From: a bacterium 1XD21-13
GTDB lineage: Bacteria > Bacillota > Clostridia > Lachnospirales > Lachnospiraceae
Assembly (NCBI GenBank): GCA_009917555.1
Contig: QZDX01000004.1
Span: 124,001 to 188,000, forward strand
DNA length: 64,000 nucleotides
Reading direction: 5' to 3'
Shown here: positions 7,879 to 18,380 of the stretch, in pieces
Numbering within the stretch: position 1 is the stretch's first letter
How the letters are laid out: each line of letters starts with the position of its first letter
Position numbers and translations under genes: made by a program
The notes under the pieces: model-generated
What the model was told of the DNA's origin: nothing
The model's input: the letters and a program-made list of their open reading frames with translations, nothing else
Database searches by the model: none

Positions 7879-8904
7879 ATGGAAAAGAAAAATATTGACT
7901 GGGGTAATCTGGGCTTTGGATATATGCCTACGGACAAGCGTTACGTATCCAATTATAAGGATGGAGCCTGGGATGAGGGCGGTCTTACGGAGGACGCCAA
8001 CGTAACCATCAACGAGTGTGCGGGAGTTCTTCAGTATGCCCAGACAGTCTTTGAGGGACTGAAGGCTTATACCACCGAGGATGGCCGTATCGTAACCTTC
8101 CGCCCGGATCTGAACGCAGAGCGCCTGGAGCAGTCTGCCAAACGCTTGGAGATGCCGGTATTTCCCAAGGAGCGGTTTGTGGATGCCGTGATAGAGACTG
8201 TGAAGGCCAACAGCGCTTACGTGCCGCCTTACGGGACAGGGGCTACCTTATATGTTCGCCCGTACTTATTTGGAACCAATCCGGTTATCGGCGTGAAGCC
8301 GGCGGACGAGTACCAGTTCCGTATCTTTGTTACTCCGGTAGGACCCTATTTTAAGGGAGGGGTAAAGCCTCTGACCATCCGCGTGACGGATTTTGACCGT
8401 GCTGCCCCCAATGGAACCGGACATATCAAGGCCGGGCTGAACTATGCCATGAGTATGCATGCCATTGTGACAGCTCACCAGGAGGGCTATGATGAGAATA
8501 TGTACCTGGATGCTGCCACCCGCACCAAGGTGGAGGAGACAGGAGGAGCTAATTTCCTGTTTGTGACAAAGGATAACAAGGTAGTAACCCCCAAGTCCTC
8601 CAGTATTCTGCCGTCTATCACCCGTCGTTCCCTGCTCTATGTGGCCAAGGAATATCTGGGTCTGGAGGTAGAGGAGCGGGAGGTTCCCTTTGAGGAGGTT
8701 CCGGAATTTGCAGAGTGCGGTCTGTGCGGCACGGCAGCGGTAATCTCTCCGGTAGGAAAGATTGTGGATCACGGAAAGGAGATCTGTCTGCCCAGCGGTA
8801 TGAAGGAGATGGGTCCCACCACAAAGAAGCTGTATGAGACACTTACCGGAATTCAGATGGGACGCCTAGAAGCACCTGAGGGATGGATTCATCCGGTAGA
8901 ATAA
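7879..8904 (+). CDS. ilvE: Branched-chain amino acid aminotransferase
   Basis: A 341-residue PLP enzyme of fold type IV that interconverts Leu, Ile and Val with their 2-oxo acids using 2-oxoglutarate. The PLP Schiff-base lysine is K184 in GHIKAGLNYA; other family motifs are QTVFEGLKAY, LYVRPYLFGT, EETGGANFLFV and CGTAAVISPVG. Length and the N-terminal WGNLGFGYMPTD fit the class II (BCAT_beta-like) group common in Firmicutes. ATG 7879 has GAGAGGAGAG upstream. It stands alone between folA and the SEDS gene with its own promoter and a following hairpin. The substrate link with the livKHMGF importer 7 kb downstream is suggestive only. Confidence 0.93.
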   Translation: MEKKNIDWGNLGFGYMPTDKRYVSNYKDGAWDEGGLTEDANVTINECAGVLQYAQTVFEGLKAYTTEDGRIVTFRPDLNAERLEQSAKRLEMPVFPKERFVDAVIETVKANSAYVPPYGTGATLYVRPYLFGTNPVIGVKPADEYQFRIFVTPVGPYFKGGVKPLTIRVTDFDRAAPNGTGHIKAGLNYAMSMHAIVTAHQEGYDENMYLDAATRTKVEETGGANFLFVTKDNKVVTPKSSSILPSITRRSLLYVAKEYLGLEVEEREVPFEEVPEFAECGLCGTAAVISPVGKIVDHGKEICLPSGMKEMGPTTKKLYETLTGIQMGRLEAPEGWIHPVE

Positions 8905-8933
8905 GAGAAAAGGTAAGATACAAAAGCTTATGG

Positions 8934-8970
8934 GGGAAGCCGAACGGTTCATCGGGCGGCTTCCCTCTTT
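8934..8970 (+). terminator. Probable terminator after ilvE
   Basis: A GGGAAGCCG / CGGCTTCCC hairpin followed by TCTTTGT. The stem is strong but the T-run is interrupted, so termination may be partial. Confidence 0.55.
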
Positions 8971-9028
8971 GTAAAATCGGTGCGGCTTTTTCCTTGCAGG
9001 AAAAAGCAGAAAACCAGGAGGAATTTTG

Positions 9029-10228
9029 ATGGCAGACAAACGGAAGCGGAGGCGGCTTGGGGCCTATCTGTTAAGTTATGATATGAACTTAATTGTGGCA
9101 GTCATTTTCCTGATTGTCTTCGGTCTGATCATGATTTACAGCTCCAGCTATTATACGGCAAGCATGAGCCAGGCTTATAATTACGATCCCACATTCTTGC
9201 TGAAAAGCCAGGCAAAGTATAGCGTTCTGGGTGTGGCAGCAATGCTGGTGGTAGCCAATATTGATTACCACAAATGGCGCTATTTTGCCATGCTGGGGTT
9301 GATTGGCTCTGTGATTCTCATACTTCTGCTTTTGGTGCCGGGCCTGGGCGTCACCGTAAAAGGAGCGACCCGGTGGATTATGGTTCCGGGTATCGGACAG
9401 TTCCAGGTGGCGGAGCCGGTTAAGGTAGGTATGATAGTCTTCTCCGCCGCCCTGATTTGTAAGCACGCTCACAGCCTTGGAAACTGGAAGGTATTGTTCC
9501 GGGTGATGGCTCCTACCATAGTGATTGCTGCTATGATATTAAAGATTAGCAATAATATGAGTACCGCAGTCATTGTCTTTGGCATCAGCTTTTTGATGGT
9601 ATTCATGGTACATCCCAAGTACTATCCATTTTTGATCATGGGACTGGTTGGTGTGGTGGTGGCAGCAGGAGTCATTTATTATACCCTGCATATGCCGGAG
9701 ACAGATTCCGATTCCCCCTTCCGAATCGCCCGAATTGTGGCCTGGCTAAAGCCCTATGAATACGAATCCGATAAGGCATATCAATCCTTACAGGGCATCT
9801 ACGCCATTGGCTCCGGAGGGCTGATGGGAAAGGGCCTGGGCAACAGCATACAGAAGCTTCGTATCCCGGAGCCCTACAACGACATGATATTTGCCATTAT
9901 CTGCGAGGAGCTGGGAATCTTCGGGGCCGGCCTGGTGATCCTTCTGTTCATCTACCTGCTGTTCCGTCTCTACGTGATAGCCCAGACCGCAGAGGACCTA
10001 TTCGGCCGTCTGCTGGTAATAGGCGTATTCTCCCATGTGGCCCTCCAGGCAGTGTTGAATCTGATGGTCGTAACCCGCCTTTTTCCCACCACAGGCGTCA
10101 CCCTCCCCTTTTTCAGCGCCGGAGGAACAGCAGCCGTGTTCCTGCTCATAGAGCTGGGCATGGTATTGAACGTAGAAAAATGGGGCCGATTCAAGCGAGA
10201 ACAGGAATACCGAGAACAGAAATTATAA
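9029..10228 (+). CDS. SEDS-family peptidoglycan glycosyltransferase (FtsW/SpoVE/RodA type)
   Basis: A 399-residue polytopic membrane protein with about ten hydrophobic segments. SEDS enzymes polymerise lipid II into glycan strands together with a class B PBP. Family motifs are GLIMIYSSS in the first helix, KGATRWI in the large loop, QSLQGIYAIGSGGLMGKGLGNS, EELGIFGAG (catalytic acidic region), and PTTGVTLPFFSAGGTA, the divergent counterpart of the usual PFISYGG. The KGA.RWI motif favours the FtsW/SpoVE side, but I cannot separate division from sporulation paralogues. ATG 9029 has AGGAGG 7 bases upstream; a TTG 3 bases earlier was rejected. No mur genes or PBP adjoin it. Its 3' third begins a stretch with reversed C/G bias. 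Confidence 0.87.
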   Translation: MADKRKRRRLGAYLLSYDMNLIVAVIFLIVFGLIMIYSSSYYTASMSQAYNYDPTFLLKSQAKYSVLGVAAMLVVANIDYHKWRYFAMLGLIGSVILILLLLVPGLGVTVKGATRWIMVPGIGQFQVAEPVKVGMIVFSAALICKHAHSLGNWKVLFRVMAPTIVIAAMILKISNNMSTAVIVFGISFLMVFMVHPKYYPFLIMGLVGVVVAAGVIYYTLHMPETDSDSPFRIARIVAWLKPYEYESDKAYQSLQGIYAIGSGGLMGKGLGNSIQKLRIPEPYNDMIFAIICEELGIFGAGLVILLFIYLLFRLYVIAQTAEDLFGRLLVIGVFSHVALQAVLNLMVVTRLFPTTGVTLPFFSAGGTAAVFLLIELGMVLNVEKWGRFKREQEYREQKL

Positions 10229-10229
10229 G

Positions 10230-10353
10230 GATATTACAGAATTGGAAACAGTAATATATCTCACAGTGCACAAATCAATTTACAGGCACAGGTTTTGTGA
10301 CTGGAAATTGATTTCATACAGGTGTACTGGGAGATATATTACGGAACTGGAAT
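10230..10353. repeat. Long hairpin flanked by two copies of the 19-mer repeat
   Basis: A stem of about 28 imperfect pairs: AATATATCTC/GAGATATATT, CAGTGCAC/GTGTACTG (one G-T pair) and AAATCAATTT/AAATTGATTT. It is bracketed on the same strand by variants of the 19-mer GATATTACRGAAYYGGAAT at 10230-10247 and 10333-10353. The right copy runs into AATAGGAG, the ribosome binding site of ispG. No T-run follows, so it is not a classical terminator. Confidence 0.8.
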
Positions 10354-10364
10354 AGGAGAAAACT

Positions 10365-11432
<1,068 letters not shown>

Positions 11433-11448
11433 ATAACGGAGAACCACC

Positions 11449-14400
11449 ATGCAAAAACCCTTCACCGACGTATTCCCTCCCCTACACGTAGATCAAAGTC
11501 TCAACGAACTCCTAGAGCAAGTAAGAGTAGAACGCATCACCTCCAACCGCGCCAAAACATACATCAAGATCTATCTAATAAGCGGAAAACTCATCCACCG
11601 AGAACAGCTTTTCCACTTAGAACGAACCTTAAAAAAACAGCTCTTCGGCAAAACCCCCGTAGAGCTAAAAATCGTAGAGCGCTTCGAGCTGTCCAGCCAA
11701 TACACCCCCCAAAAAGTGCTAGAGCTCTACCGCGACAGCATCCTCTTCGAGCTAAAAGCCTACAGCATACTGGAATTCAACCTATTCCGAAAAGCCGAGA
11801 TCACATTTCCGGAGGAAAACCATATGAAGCTTTCCCTGGAAAAAACCACTCTAGGCCAAGAGGCTGCAGACGAGCTGGTACGGATACTCCATAAAATATT
11901 TACTGAGCGCTGCGGCATGAAGGTAGAGATCGAGGCCGAGCTCTTGGATAAAGACCAGGAGCAGGAAGAAAAACGCCAAAAAAGCCAGGCATTCATGGAA
12001 AAGCAGGCAGCCGCACTGGCAGAGCGCATGTACCAGGCCGAGCAGGAGCAGGCGGCCGCACAGGGAGACTCCCAGACTGAGAAAACCGACAAAGAGGGAA
12101 AGCCGGCATCCCAAGCCTCCCCAAAGGCATCAACCGGAGCAAAGGCCCCCAAGGAAAAAAAGAGTCGCCCTTCATTTGGCAAGGACGACTATCCCTACCG
12201 CCGTACCTTACGCAGCGGCGGGGGTGGAGGCGGCAAAGGAACACGGAGCTCCGATCCCGACGTACTCTACGGCAGAGGCTTCGAGGACGGAGAAATTACA
12301 GAGCTGTGCCAGATAATCGGAGAGATGGGCGAGGTCACGGTCCGGGGCCACGTAACGGCTGTGGACGAGCGGGAGATCCGCGGAGAAAAAACCATTGTAA
12401 CCATCACCATAACCGATTACACAGACACCATCCGGGCCAAGCTCTTTATCAAAAACGAGGAGCTGCCGGCCTTTCGGGATAATATAAAAAAAGGTGCCTT
12501 TGTGCGGATCAAGGGCATGACCGCCATTGACCGTTTTGACAATGAGCTGACCTTAAGCTCCCTGACAGGAATCAAAAAGTCCGGGGATTTCAGAAAAGCC
12601 CGTTTGGACAATCATGAGCGCAAGCGCGTGGAGCTTCACTGTCACACGAAAATGAGCGATATGGACGGAGTTTCCGAGGTCAAGGATCTCATTAAGCAGG
12701 CAAAGGCATGGGGACACAAGGCCATTGCCGTCACAGACCACGGGGTAGTCCAGGCTTACCCCGATGCCAGCCACAGTCTGGACAAGGGCGATCCCTTTAA
12801 GGTTATTTACGGCCTGGAGGGATACTTAGTGGACGATCTGAAAGAGATTGTCACAGACCCCAAGGGACAGAGCCTGGACGACGTCTATGTGGTATTTGAC
12901 ATAGAGACCACCGGATTCAGCGCCGAGCATGACCAAATCATAGAGATCGGAGCGGTAAAGGTGGAGAATGGCCAGATCACAGACCGATTCAGCGCCTTTG
13001 TAAATCCCCACACGCCAATCCCCTTTGAGATCGAAAAGCTCACGGGCATTAACGATGATATGGTTCTCCATGAGCCCGACATCACAGAGGTGCTTCCCCG
13101 CTTCCTGGACTTCTGTGAGGGTGCGGTGATGGTGGCTCACAATGCGGACTTTGATATGAGCTTTATCCGAAAAAACGCCGAGCGTCAGAGCCTTCCCTGC
13201 GCCTTTACGGTGGTGGATACCGTATCTCTGGCCAGAGTGCTCCTGCCCAATCTGAACCGTTATAAGCTGGACACCGTAGCAAAGGCCCTGAACATATCCC
13301 TGGAAAATCATCACCGGGCCGTGGACGACGCAGGCTGTACTGCAGAGATTTTTGTAAAATTTGTGGAAATGCTGAAGGACCGGGATGTGCGGGATCTGAC
13401 CACGGTGAATCAGATGGGAGCCTTAGACGCGGACGCCATCAAGAAGCTTCCCACCTACCACGTGATTATTTTGGCAAAAAATGAGATTGGCCGGGTGAAT
13501 CTGTACCGTCTGGTTTCCTGGTCTCATCTGGACTATTACGCCAAGCGCCCCCGGATTCCCAAGAGCGTGCTGCAAAAATACCGGGAGGGGCTGATCATTG
13601 GCTCCGCCTGTGAGGCCGGAGAGCTTTACCAGGCATTGGTGCGCTCAGCGCCGGAGGAGGAGATTGCAAGACTGGTGAATTTCTATGACTATCTGGAAAT
13701 TCAGCCTCTGGGAAATAATGAATTTATGCTCAGGGGAGAGCGCCCTACCTTTGAATCCAAGGAGGACTTGATTCGTCTCAACAAACGGATTGTAAGCCTG
13801 GGGGAGCAGTTTGGAAAAATGGTAGTGGCTACCTGTGATGTGCATTTTCTTAATCCCGAGGACGAAGTATACCGGCGGATCATTATGGCTGGCAAGGGCT
13901 TCAAGGATGCGGATAACCAGGCGCCCCTGTATCTGCGTACTACAGAGGAAATGCTTGCGGAATTTGAGTACCTGGGAAGCGACAAGGCTGAGGAGATCGT
14001 GATTACGAATACCAACCGGATTGCGGATATGATCGAGTATATTTCCCCGGTGAGGCCGGATAAGTGTCCTCCTGTGATTGAAAATTCCGATCAGACCCTC
14101 CGGGATATCTGCTATGAGAAGGCTCACGCTATCTATGGGAAGGAGCTTCCCAAGATGGTTACTGACCGATTGGAAAAGGAGCTGCATTCCATTATTTCCA
14201 ATGGCTTTGCGGTTATGTACATCATTGCCCAGAAGCTGGTGTGGAAGTCCAATGAGGACGGATATCTGGTGGGCTCCCGTGGCTCCGTGGGATCATCTTT
14301 TGTGGCTACCATGGCCGGAATTACGGAGGTCAATCCTCTGCCGCCCCATTATTACTGCTCAGAGTGTCATTACAGTGATTTTGATTCCGATGAGGTTCGG

Positions 14401-15960
14401 AAATATGCGGGAGCCGCCGGCTGTGATATGCCGGACAAGAGCTGCCCCGAGTGCGGAGCTCCGCTGAAAAAAGAGGGCTTTGACATTCCCTTTGAGACCT
14501 TCCTGGGATTTAAGGGGGATAAGGAGCCGGATATTGACCTGAACTTTTCCGGGGATTATCAGTCCAAGGCTCATAAATATACGGAGGTTATCTTCGGAAC
14601 CGGACAGACCTTCCGTGCAGGGACCATTGCAACCCTGGCCGATAAGACGGCCTTTGGCTATGTAAAAAATTATTTTGAGGAGCATGGGCAGCATAAGCGC
14701 AACTGCGAGATTGACAGAATCGTCCAGGGCTGTGTGGGAGTACGCCGCTCCACAGGACAGCATCCCGGCGGTATCGTGGTGTTGCCTCACGGGGAGGAGA
14801 TTCACTCCTTTACGCCGGTACAGCATCCTGCCAATGATATGACTACGGATATTATTACCACCCATTTTGACTATCACTCCATTGACCATAACCTCTTAAA
14901 GCTTGACATTCTCGGACACGATGATCCCACCATGATCCGCATGCTGGAGGATTTGACGGGTCTCAATGCCAGGACCATTCCCCTGGACGATCCGGGGGTT
15001 ATGTCCTTGTTTAAGAGTACGGAGGCTCTGGGGATTACGCCGGAGGATATTGACGGGTGTCCCTTGGGCTGTCTCGGCATTCCGGAGTTTGGTACGGACT
15101 TTGTAATCCAGATGGTGGTGGACGCCAAGCCTCAGTCCTTTTCGGACCTGGTGCGGATCTCCGGTCTTTCCCACGGTACGGATGTGTGGCTTAACAATGC
15201 CCAGCGGTTTATCAAGGAGGGGAAGGCCACCATTTCCACGGCTATCTGTACCCGTGACGATATTATGCTGTACCTTATCAATACGGGGGTGGAGCCCAGC
15301 CTCTCCTTTACCATTATGGAGAGCGTGCGAAAGGGCAAGGGGCTGAAGCCGGAGTGGATCGAGGCTATGAAGGCGGCCGGGGTGGAGGACTGGTATATTG
15401 AATCCTGTACTCTCATCAAATACATGTTCCCCAAGGCCCATGCGGCGGCTTACGTTATGATGGCCTGGAGAATTGCCTACTGCAAAATTAATTATCCTCT
15501 GGCCTACTACGCAGCCTATTTCAGCATTCGTGCCTCGGCCTTCAGCTATGAGCTCATGTGCCAGGGGAAAGAGCGTCTGGCCTACTATATGGCGGACTAC
15601 AAGCGCAGAAGCGACCAGCTTTCCAAAAAAGAGCAGGATACTATGAAGGATATGCACATCGTCCAGGAAATGTATGCCAGGGGCTTTGAATTCCTGCCTC
15701 TAGATATTTACCGGGCCGAGGCGGAACGGTTCCAGATCATTGACGGAAAGCTGATGCCCTCCTTAAGCACCATTGAGGGAATGGGGGATAAGGCGGCGGA
15801 GCAGCTCTGCGAGGCGGCCAAGGACGGCCCCTTCCTGTCCAGGGATGACCTGCGGCAGCGGAGTAAGATCTCTAAGAGCCTGATCGATCTTATGGGGGAT
15901 CTGGGGCTGCTGGGGGACCTGCCGGAGTCGAATCAGTTGTCGTTGTTTGATTTTGTGTGA
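11449..15960 (+). CDS. polC: DNA polymerase III alpha subunit, Gram-positive PolC type
   Basis: A 1503-residue replicative polymerase with its own proofreading exonuclease. Domain order from sequence: N-terminal domains (1-170), a long low-complexity Gln/Lys/Ala linker with a GGGGGG run (about 170-265), an OB-fold (about 280-370), the first PHP half with HCHTKMSDMDG (H398 region), an inserted DnaQ-like 3'-5' exonuclease (DIETTGF near 484, ending HHRAVDDA), the rest of PHP, the palm/fingers (GSRGSVGSSF near 943; PDIDLNFSGDYQ near 1028 with catalytic aspartates), a zinc-like CSECHYSD/CPECG insertion near 970-1010, and a C-terminal helix-hairpin segment. It is slightly longer than usual because of the linker. 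ATG 11449 is 16 bases after ispG. The first kilobase shares ispG's C-rich codon style; the remainder does not. Confidence 0.96.
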   Translation: MQKPFTDVFPPLHVDQSLNELLEQVRVERITSNRAKTYIKIYLISGKLIHREQLFHLERTLKKQLFGKTPVELKIVERFELSSQYTPQKVLELYRDSILFELKAYSILEFNLFRKAEITFPEENHMKLSLEKTTLGQEAADELVRILHKIFTERCGMKVEIEAELLDKDQEQEEKRQKSQAFMEKQAAALAERMYQAEQEQAAAQGDSQTEKTDKEGKPASQASPKASTGAKAPKEKKSRPSFGKDDYPYRRTLRSGGGGGGKGTRSSDPDVLYGRGFEDGEITELCQIIGEMGEVTVRGHVTAVDEREIRGEKTIVTITITDYTDTIRAKLFIKNEELPAFRDNIKKGAFVRIKGMTAIDRFDNELTLSSLTGIKKSGDFRKARLDNHERKRVELHCHTKMSDMDGVSEVKDLIKQAKAWGHKAIAVTDHGVVQAYPDASHSLDKGDPFKVIYGLEGYLVDDLKEIVTDPKGQSLDDVYVVFDIETTGFSAEHDQIIEIGAVKVENGQITDRFSAFVNPHTPIPFEIEKLTGINDDMVLHEPDITEVLPRFLDFCEGAVMVAHNADFDMSFIRKNAERQSLPCAFTVVDTVSLARVLLPNLNRYKLDTVAKALNISLENHHRAVDDAGCTAEIFVKFVEMLKDRDVRDLTTVNQMGALDADAIKKLPTYHVIILAKNEIGRVNLYRLVSWSHLDYYAKRPRIPKSVLQKYREGLIIGSACEAGELYQALVRSAPEEEIARLVNFYDYLEIQPLGNNEFMLRGERPTFESKEDLIRLNKRIVSLGEQFGKMVVATCDVHFLNPEDEVYRRIIMAGKGFKDADNQAPLYLRTTEEMLAEFEYLGSDKAEEIVITNTNRIADMIEYISPVRPDKCPPVIENSDQTLRDICYEKAHAIYGKELPKMVTDRLEKELHSIISNGFAVMYIIAQKLVWKSNEDGYLVGSRGSVGSSFVATMAGITEVNPLPPHYYCSECHYSDFDSDEVRKYAGAAGCDMPDKSCPECGAPLKKEGFDIPFETFLGFKGDKEPDIDLNFSGDYQSKAHKYTEVIFGTGQTFRAGTIATLADKTAFGYVKNYFEEHGQHKRNCEIDRIVQGCVGVRRSTGQHPGGIVVLPHGEEIHSFTPVQHPANDMTTDIITTHFDYHSIDHNLLKLDILGHDDPTMIRMLEDLTGLNARTIPLDDPGVMSLFKSTEALGITPEDIDGCPLGCLGIPEFGTDFVIQMVVDAKPQSFSDLVRISGLSHGTDVWLNNAQRFIKEGKATISTAICTRDDIMLYLINTGVEPSLSFTIMESVRKGKGLKPEWIEAMKAAGVEDWYIESCTLIKYMFPKAHAAAYVMMAWRIAYCKINYPLAYYAAYFSIRASAFSYELMCQGKERLAYYMADYKRRSDQLSKKEQDTMKDMHIVQEMYARGFEFLPLDIYRAEAERFQIIDGKLMPSLSTIEGMGDKAAEQLCEAAKDGPFLSRDDLRQRSKISKSLIDLMGDLGLLGDLPESNQLSLFDFV

Positions 15961-15967
15961 TTTTTTC

Positions 15968-15996
15968 TTGAATTATTCTTTTAAACATGGTATACT
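15968..15996 (+). promoter_or_regulatory. Strong promoter of the liv operon
   Basis: TTGAAT, 17 bases, TATACT with an extended TGG. It begins right after the polC stop and is 68 bases before the livK start. Confidence 0.85.
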
Positions 15997-16063
15997 AAAG
16001 CCCGTATTGAAAAATTGCGTACAAATGTCTTTGACAGACGTACAAACAGGAGGATGATGAGTT

Positions 16064-17281
16064 ATGAAAAAGCGTGTATTAGCAATTGCACTGGTAACCG
16101 CTATGGTGGGTTCCATGCTGGCAGGCTGCGGCAGCAAGGGTGGCAGCGGCGAGACAGGAACTGACGCACCGGCAGCAGCGGCAGATGGCGCAAAGGTAGT
16201 AAAGGTTGGCGTATATGAGCCGGCGTCCGGAGACAACGGCGCAGGCGGTAAGCAGGAGGTTCTTGGTATGCAGTATGCAAACCAGGAGACACCTACTATA
16301 GAGATTGGCGGCGAGGAGTACACCGTACAGTTGGAGATCGTGGATAACGAGTCTTCCAATGACAAGGGACCCTCCGCAGCATCTACACTGGTAAGCGCAG
16401 GCGTGTCCATCGCACTTGGTTCCTATGGATCCGGCGTATCTATCGCAGCTTCCGATGTATTTAAGGAGGCAGGCATTCCAGCTCTGGGCGTTACCTGTAC
16501 CAATCCGCAGGTTACGGAGGGAAATACCCATTACTTCCGTATCTGTTTCCTGGACCCCTTCCAGGGCACCGTACTTGCTAACTTTGCAAATGAGAACTTC
16601 TCCGCAAAGAAGGCATACATCCTGACAAAGCTTGGGGATGACTACTCTACAGGACTTGGCTACTACTTCAAGGAGGCATTTACCGGCCTTGGCGGAGAGG
16701 TAGTTGAGGAAACCTTCCAGGAGGGCAACAGCGACTTTACTTCCTATGTAACCTCTGCAAAGAATGCAGGTGCAGACGTATTCTTCGCACCCGTATCCAC
16801 AGAGGCGGCAGCGCTGATTATCGAGCAGGCAGCAGCACAGGGAATGACCATTCCTATGATGGCTGGCGACACCTGGGATTCCAACGTTATCTTAAATGCC
16901 GCAAAGGGCAAGGATGTTGAGATTTATGTTACAACCTTCTATCAGGAGGGTGGTAATGAGGAATTTGATAAGGGCATCAAGGAGTGGATCAACGGTGATT
17001 CCACAGCAAAGGCAAACAACGGTGGAGACGATACCATTGCAGCCGTAACTGCCATGGGATATGATGCTTACTATGTGGCGCTGGAGGCGTTAAAGGCAGC
17101 AGGCTCCACAGACGCGGCAGCAGTCAATGAGGCTCTTTGGGATGTAAGCTATACAGGCGTAACCGGAAAGATCGAATTTGACGATGTGAACGGTGATGCA
17201 CTTCGTGATACCGCATATGTAAAATGTGCAAATACAGAGACCGGTGCATGGGACTTTGTAGCTGAGCAGGGTGTAAACTAA
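16064..17281 (+). CDS. livK: Branched-chain amino acid ABC transporter substrate-binding lipoprotein
   Basis: A 405-residue lipoprotein. The signal peptide ends in the lipobox LAGC (Cys22), followed by a Gly/Ser/Ala-rich flexible linker, then a periplasmic-binding-protein type I fold (Peripla_BP_6/LivK type) with VKVGVYEPASGDNGAGGKQ at the start of the mature domain and DNESSNDKGPSAASTLVS after it. It captures the amino acid outside the membrane and delivers it to LivH/LivM. AGGAGG 10 bases upstream supports ATG 16064. Codon use is strongly biased, as expected of a highly expressed protein. The substrate may be Leu/Ile/Val or a related amino acid or amide; the sequence does not settle this. 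Confidence 0.93.
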   Translation: MKKRVLAIALVTAMVGSMLAGCGSKGGSGETGTDAPAAAADGAKVVKVGVYEPASGDNGAGGKQEVLGMQYANQETPTIEIGGEEYTVQLEIVDNESSNDKGPSAASTLVSAGVSIALGSYGSGVSIAASDVFKEAGIPALGVTCTNPQVTEGNTHYFRICFLDPFQGTVLANFANENFSAKKAYILTKLGDDYSTGLGYYFKEAFTGLGGEVVEETFQEGNSDFTSYVTSAKNAGADVFFAPVSTEAAALIIEQAAAQGMTIPMMAGDTWDSNVILNAAKGKDVEIYVTTFYQEGGNEEFDKGIKEWINGDSTAKANNGGDDTIAAVTAMGYDAYYVALEALKAAGSTDAAAVNEALWDVSYTGVTGKIEFDDVNGDALRDTAYVKCANTETGAWDFVAEQGVN

Positions 17282-17303
17282 GAGCAGTTGAAAGGAAATA
17301 AGA

Positions 17304-17333
17304 ATGGCGGGAGGCTCTTATGCCCTCCGCCAT
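17304..17333 (+). promoter_or_regulatory. Intra-operon hairpin between livK and livH
   Basis: ATGGCGGGAGG pairs with CCTCCGCCAT and no T-run follows. Its place after a binding-protein gene fits an mRNA-stabilising or partially terminating hairpin that raises livK over the membrane genes. Confidence 0.6.
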
Positions 17334-17482
17334 ATCCTTATATGAGAAGCTTTTTTGAAATGTCCCATCTTCCTGTTTTTTATTGAAAACTAACTTCTGC
17401 AGGAATATATCCTGATACATATTCTTTGGGAATGGACAGACATTGTCTGTTAAGAGAAACATAAATTGTTTGGAGGCTTTTT

Positions 17483-18367
17483 ATGGACTGGATGAGTAGA
17501 AACCTGCCCTATCTCATGGCAGGAATTTCAGTGGGCGGTCAGTATGCCCTGATTGCCATTGGCTATACCATGGTCTATGGCATTCTGCGTCTGATTAACT
17601 TTGCCCATGGCGATATTTTTATGGTGGCAGGTCTGATAATGGTCTATTCCACCACTGTTATGCCTATTTACATAGCAATTCCCTTGATGATTCTTGTGAC
17701 AGTGCTTCTTGGATTTCTGGTGGAGCGGGTGGCCTACAAGCCCCTTCGGACCGCACCTCGTATGTCCATTATGATTTCCGCTATCGGTGTTTCCTATTTG
17801 CTCCAGAACCTGGCTCTGTATGTGACAGGCGGACTGTCCCAGCAGTATCCGGCTATTCCCTGGATCAATGATACGGTGACCTTATTCGGAGCCACTACAA
17901 AGAGGGTAACGATTATTACGCCCATTCTAACCATTATTCTGGTGCTGCTGTTGGTAACTCTGATTAAGAAGACCAAAATCGGCATGGCCATGCGTGCGGC
18001 TTCACGGGATTTTGAGACCTCACAGCTTATGGGAATCAAGATCAACTCAGTCATCAGCTTTACCTTTATCATTGGAACCTTTCTGGCGGCCATTGGAAGC
18101 CTTTTGTTCTTTACCAACTACACGGGCGTGACCCCCACTGCAGGAGCCATGCCGGGACTGAAGGCTTTTGTGGCGGCAGTATTTGGGGGAATCGGTTCCA
18201 TTCCCGGTGCTGTTATAGGTGCTTTTATCATTGGTATCTGTGAAAATATCATTAAGGGCTTGGGCTGGACCACATTCTCGGATGCCTTTACCTTTGCTCT
18301 GTTGATTGTAATTCTGATTGCCAAGCCTACGGGTCTCTTTGGCGAGAAGGTTACGGATAAAGTATAA
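17483..18367 (+). CDS. livH: Branched-chain amino acid ABC transporter permease LivH
   Basis: A 294-residue inner-membrane permease with about eight hydrophobic helices. Family features are YALIAIGYTMVYGILRLINFAHGD near the N-terminus and the cytoplasmic loop MRAASRDFETSQLMGIKIN that contacts the ATPases, followed by GSLLFF and a C-terminal GLGWTTFSDAFTFALL helix. TTGGAGG precedes ATG 17483. It is the second gene of livKHMGF and is separated from livK by a hairpin-containing 200-base gap. Confidence 0.93.
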   Translation: MDWMSRNLPYLMAGISVGGQYALIAIGYTMVYGILRLINFAHGDIFMVAGLIMVYSTTVMPIYIAIPLMILVTVLLGFLVERVAYKPLRTAPRMSIMISAIGVSYLLQNLALYVTGGLSQQYPAIPWINDTVTLFGATTKRVTIITPILTIILVLLLVTLIKKTKIGMAMRAASRDFETSQLMGIKINSVISFTFIIGTFLAAIGSLLFFTNYTGVTPTAGAMPGLKAFVAAVFGGIGSIPGAVIGAFIIGICENIIKGLGWTTFSDAFTFALLIVILIAKPTGLFGEKVTDKV

Positions 18368-18380
18368 GGAGGCGTTCAAA

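Noticed and set aside
14896-15657. A 253-codon minus-strand frame opposite polC
   Set aside because: PolC motifs on the plus strand explain the region; the antisense product has no plausible domain.
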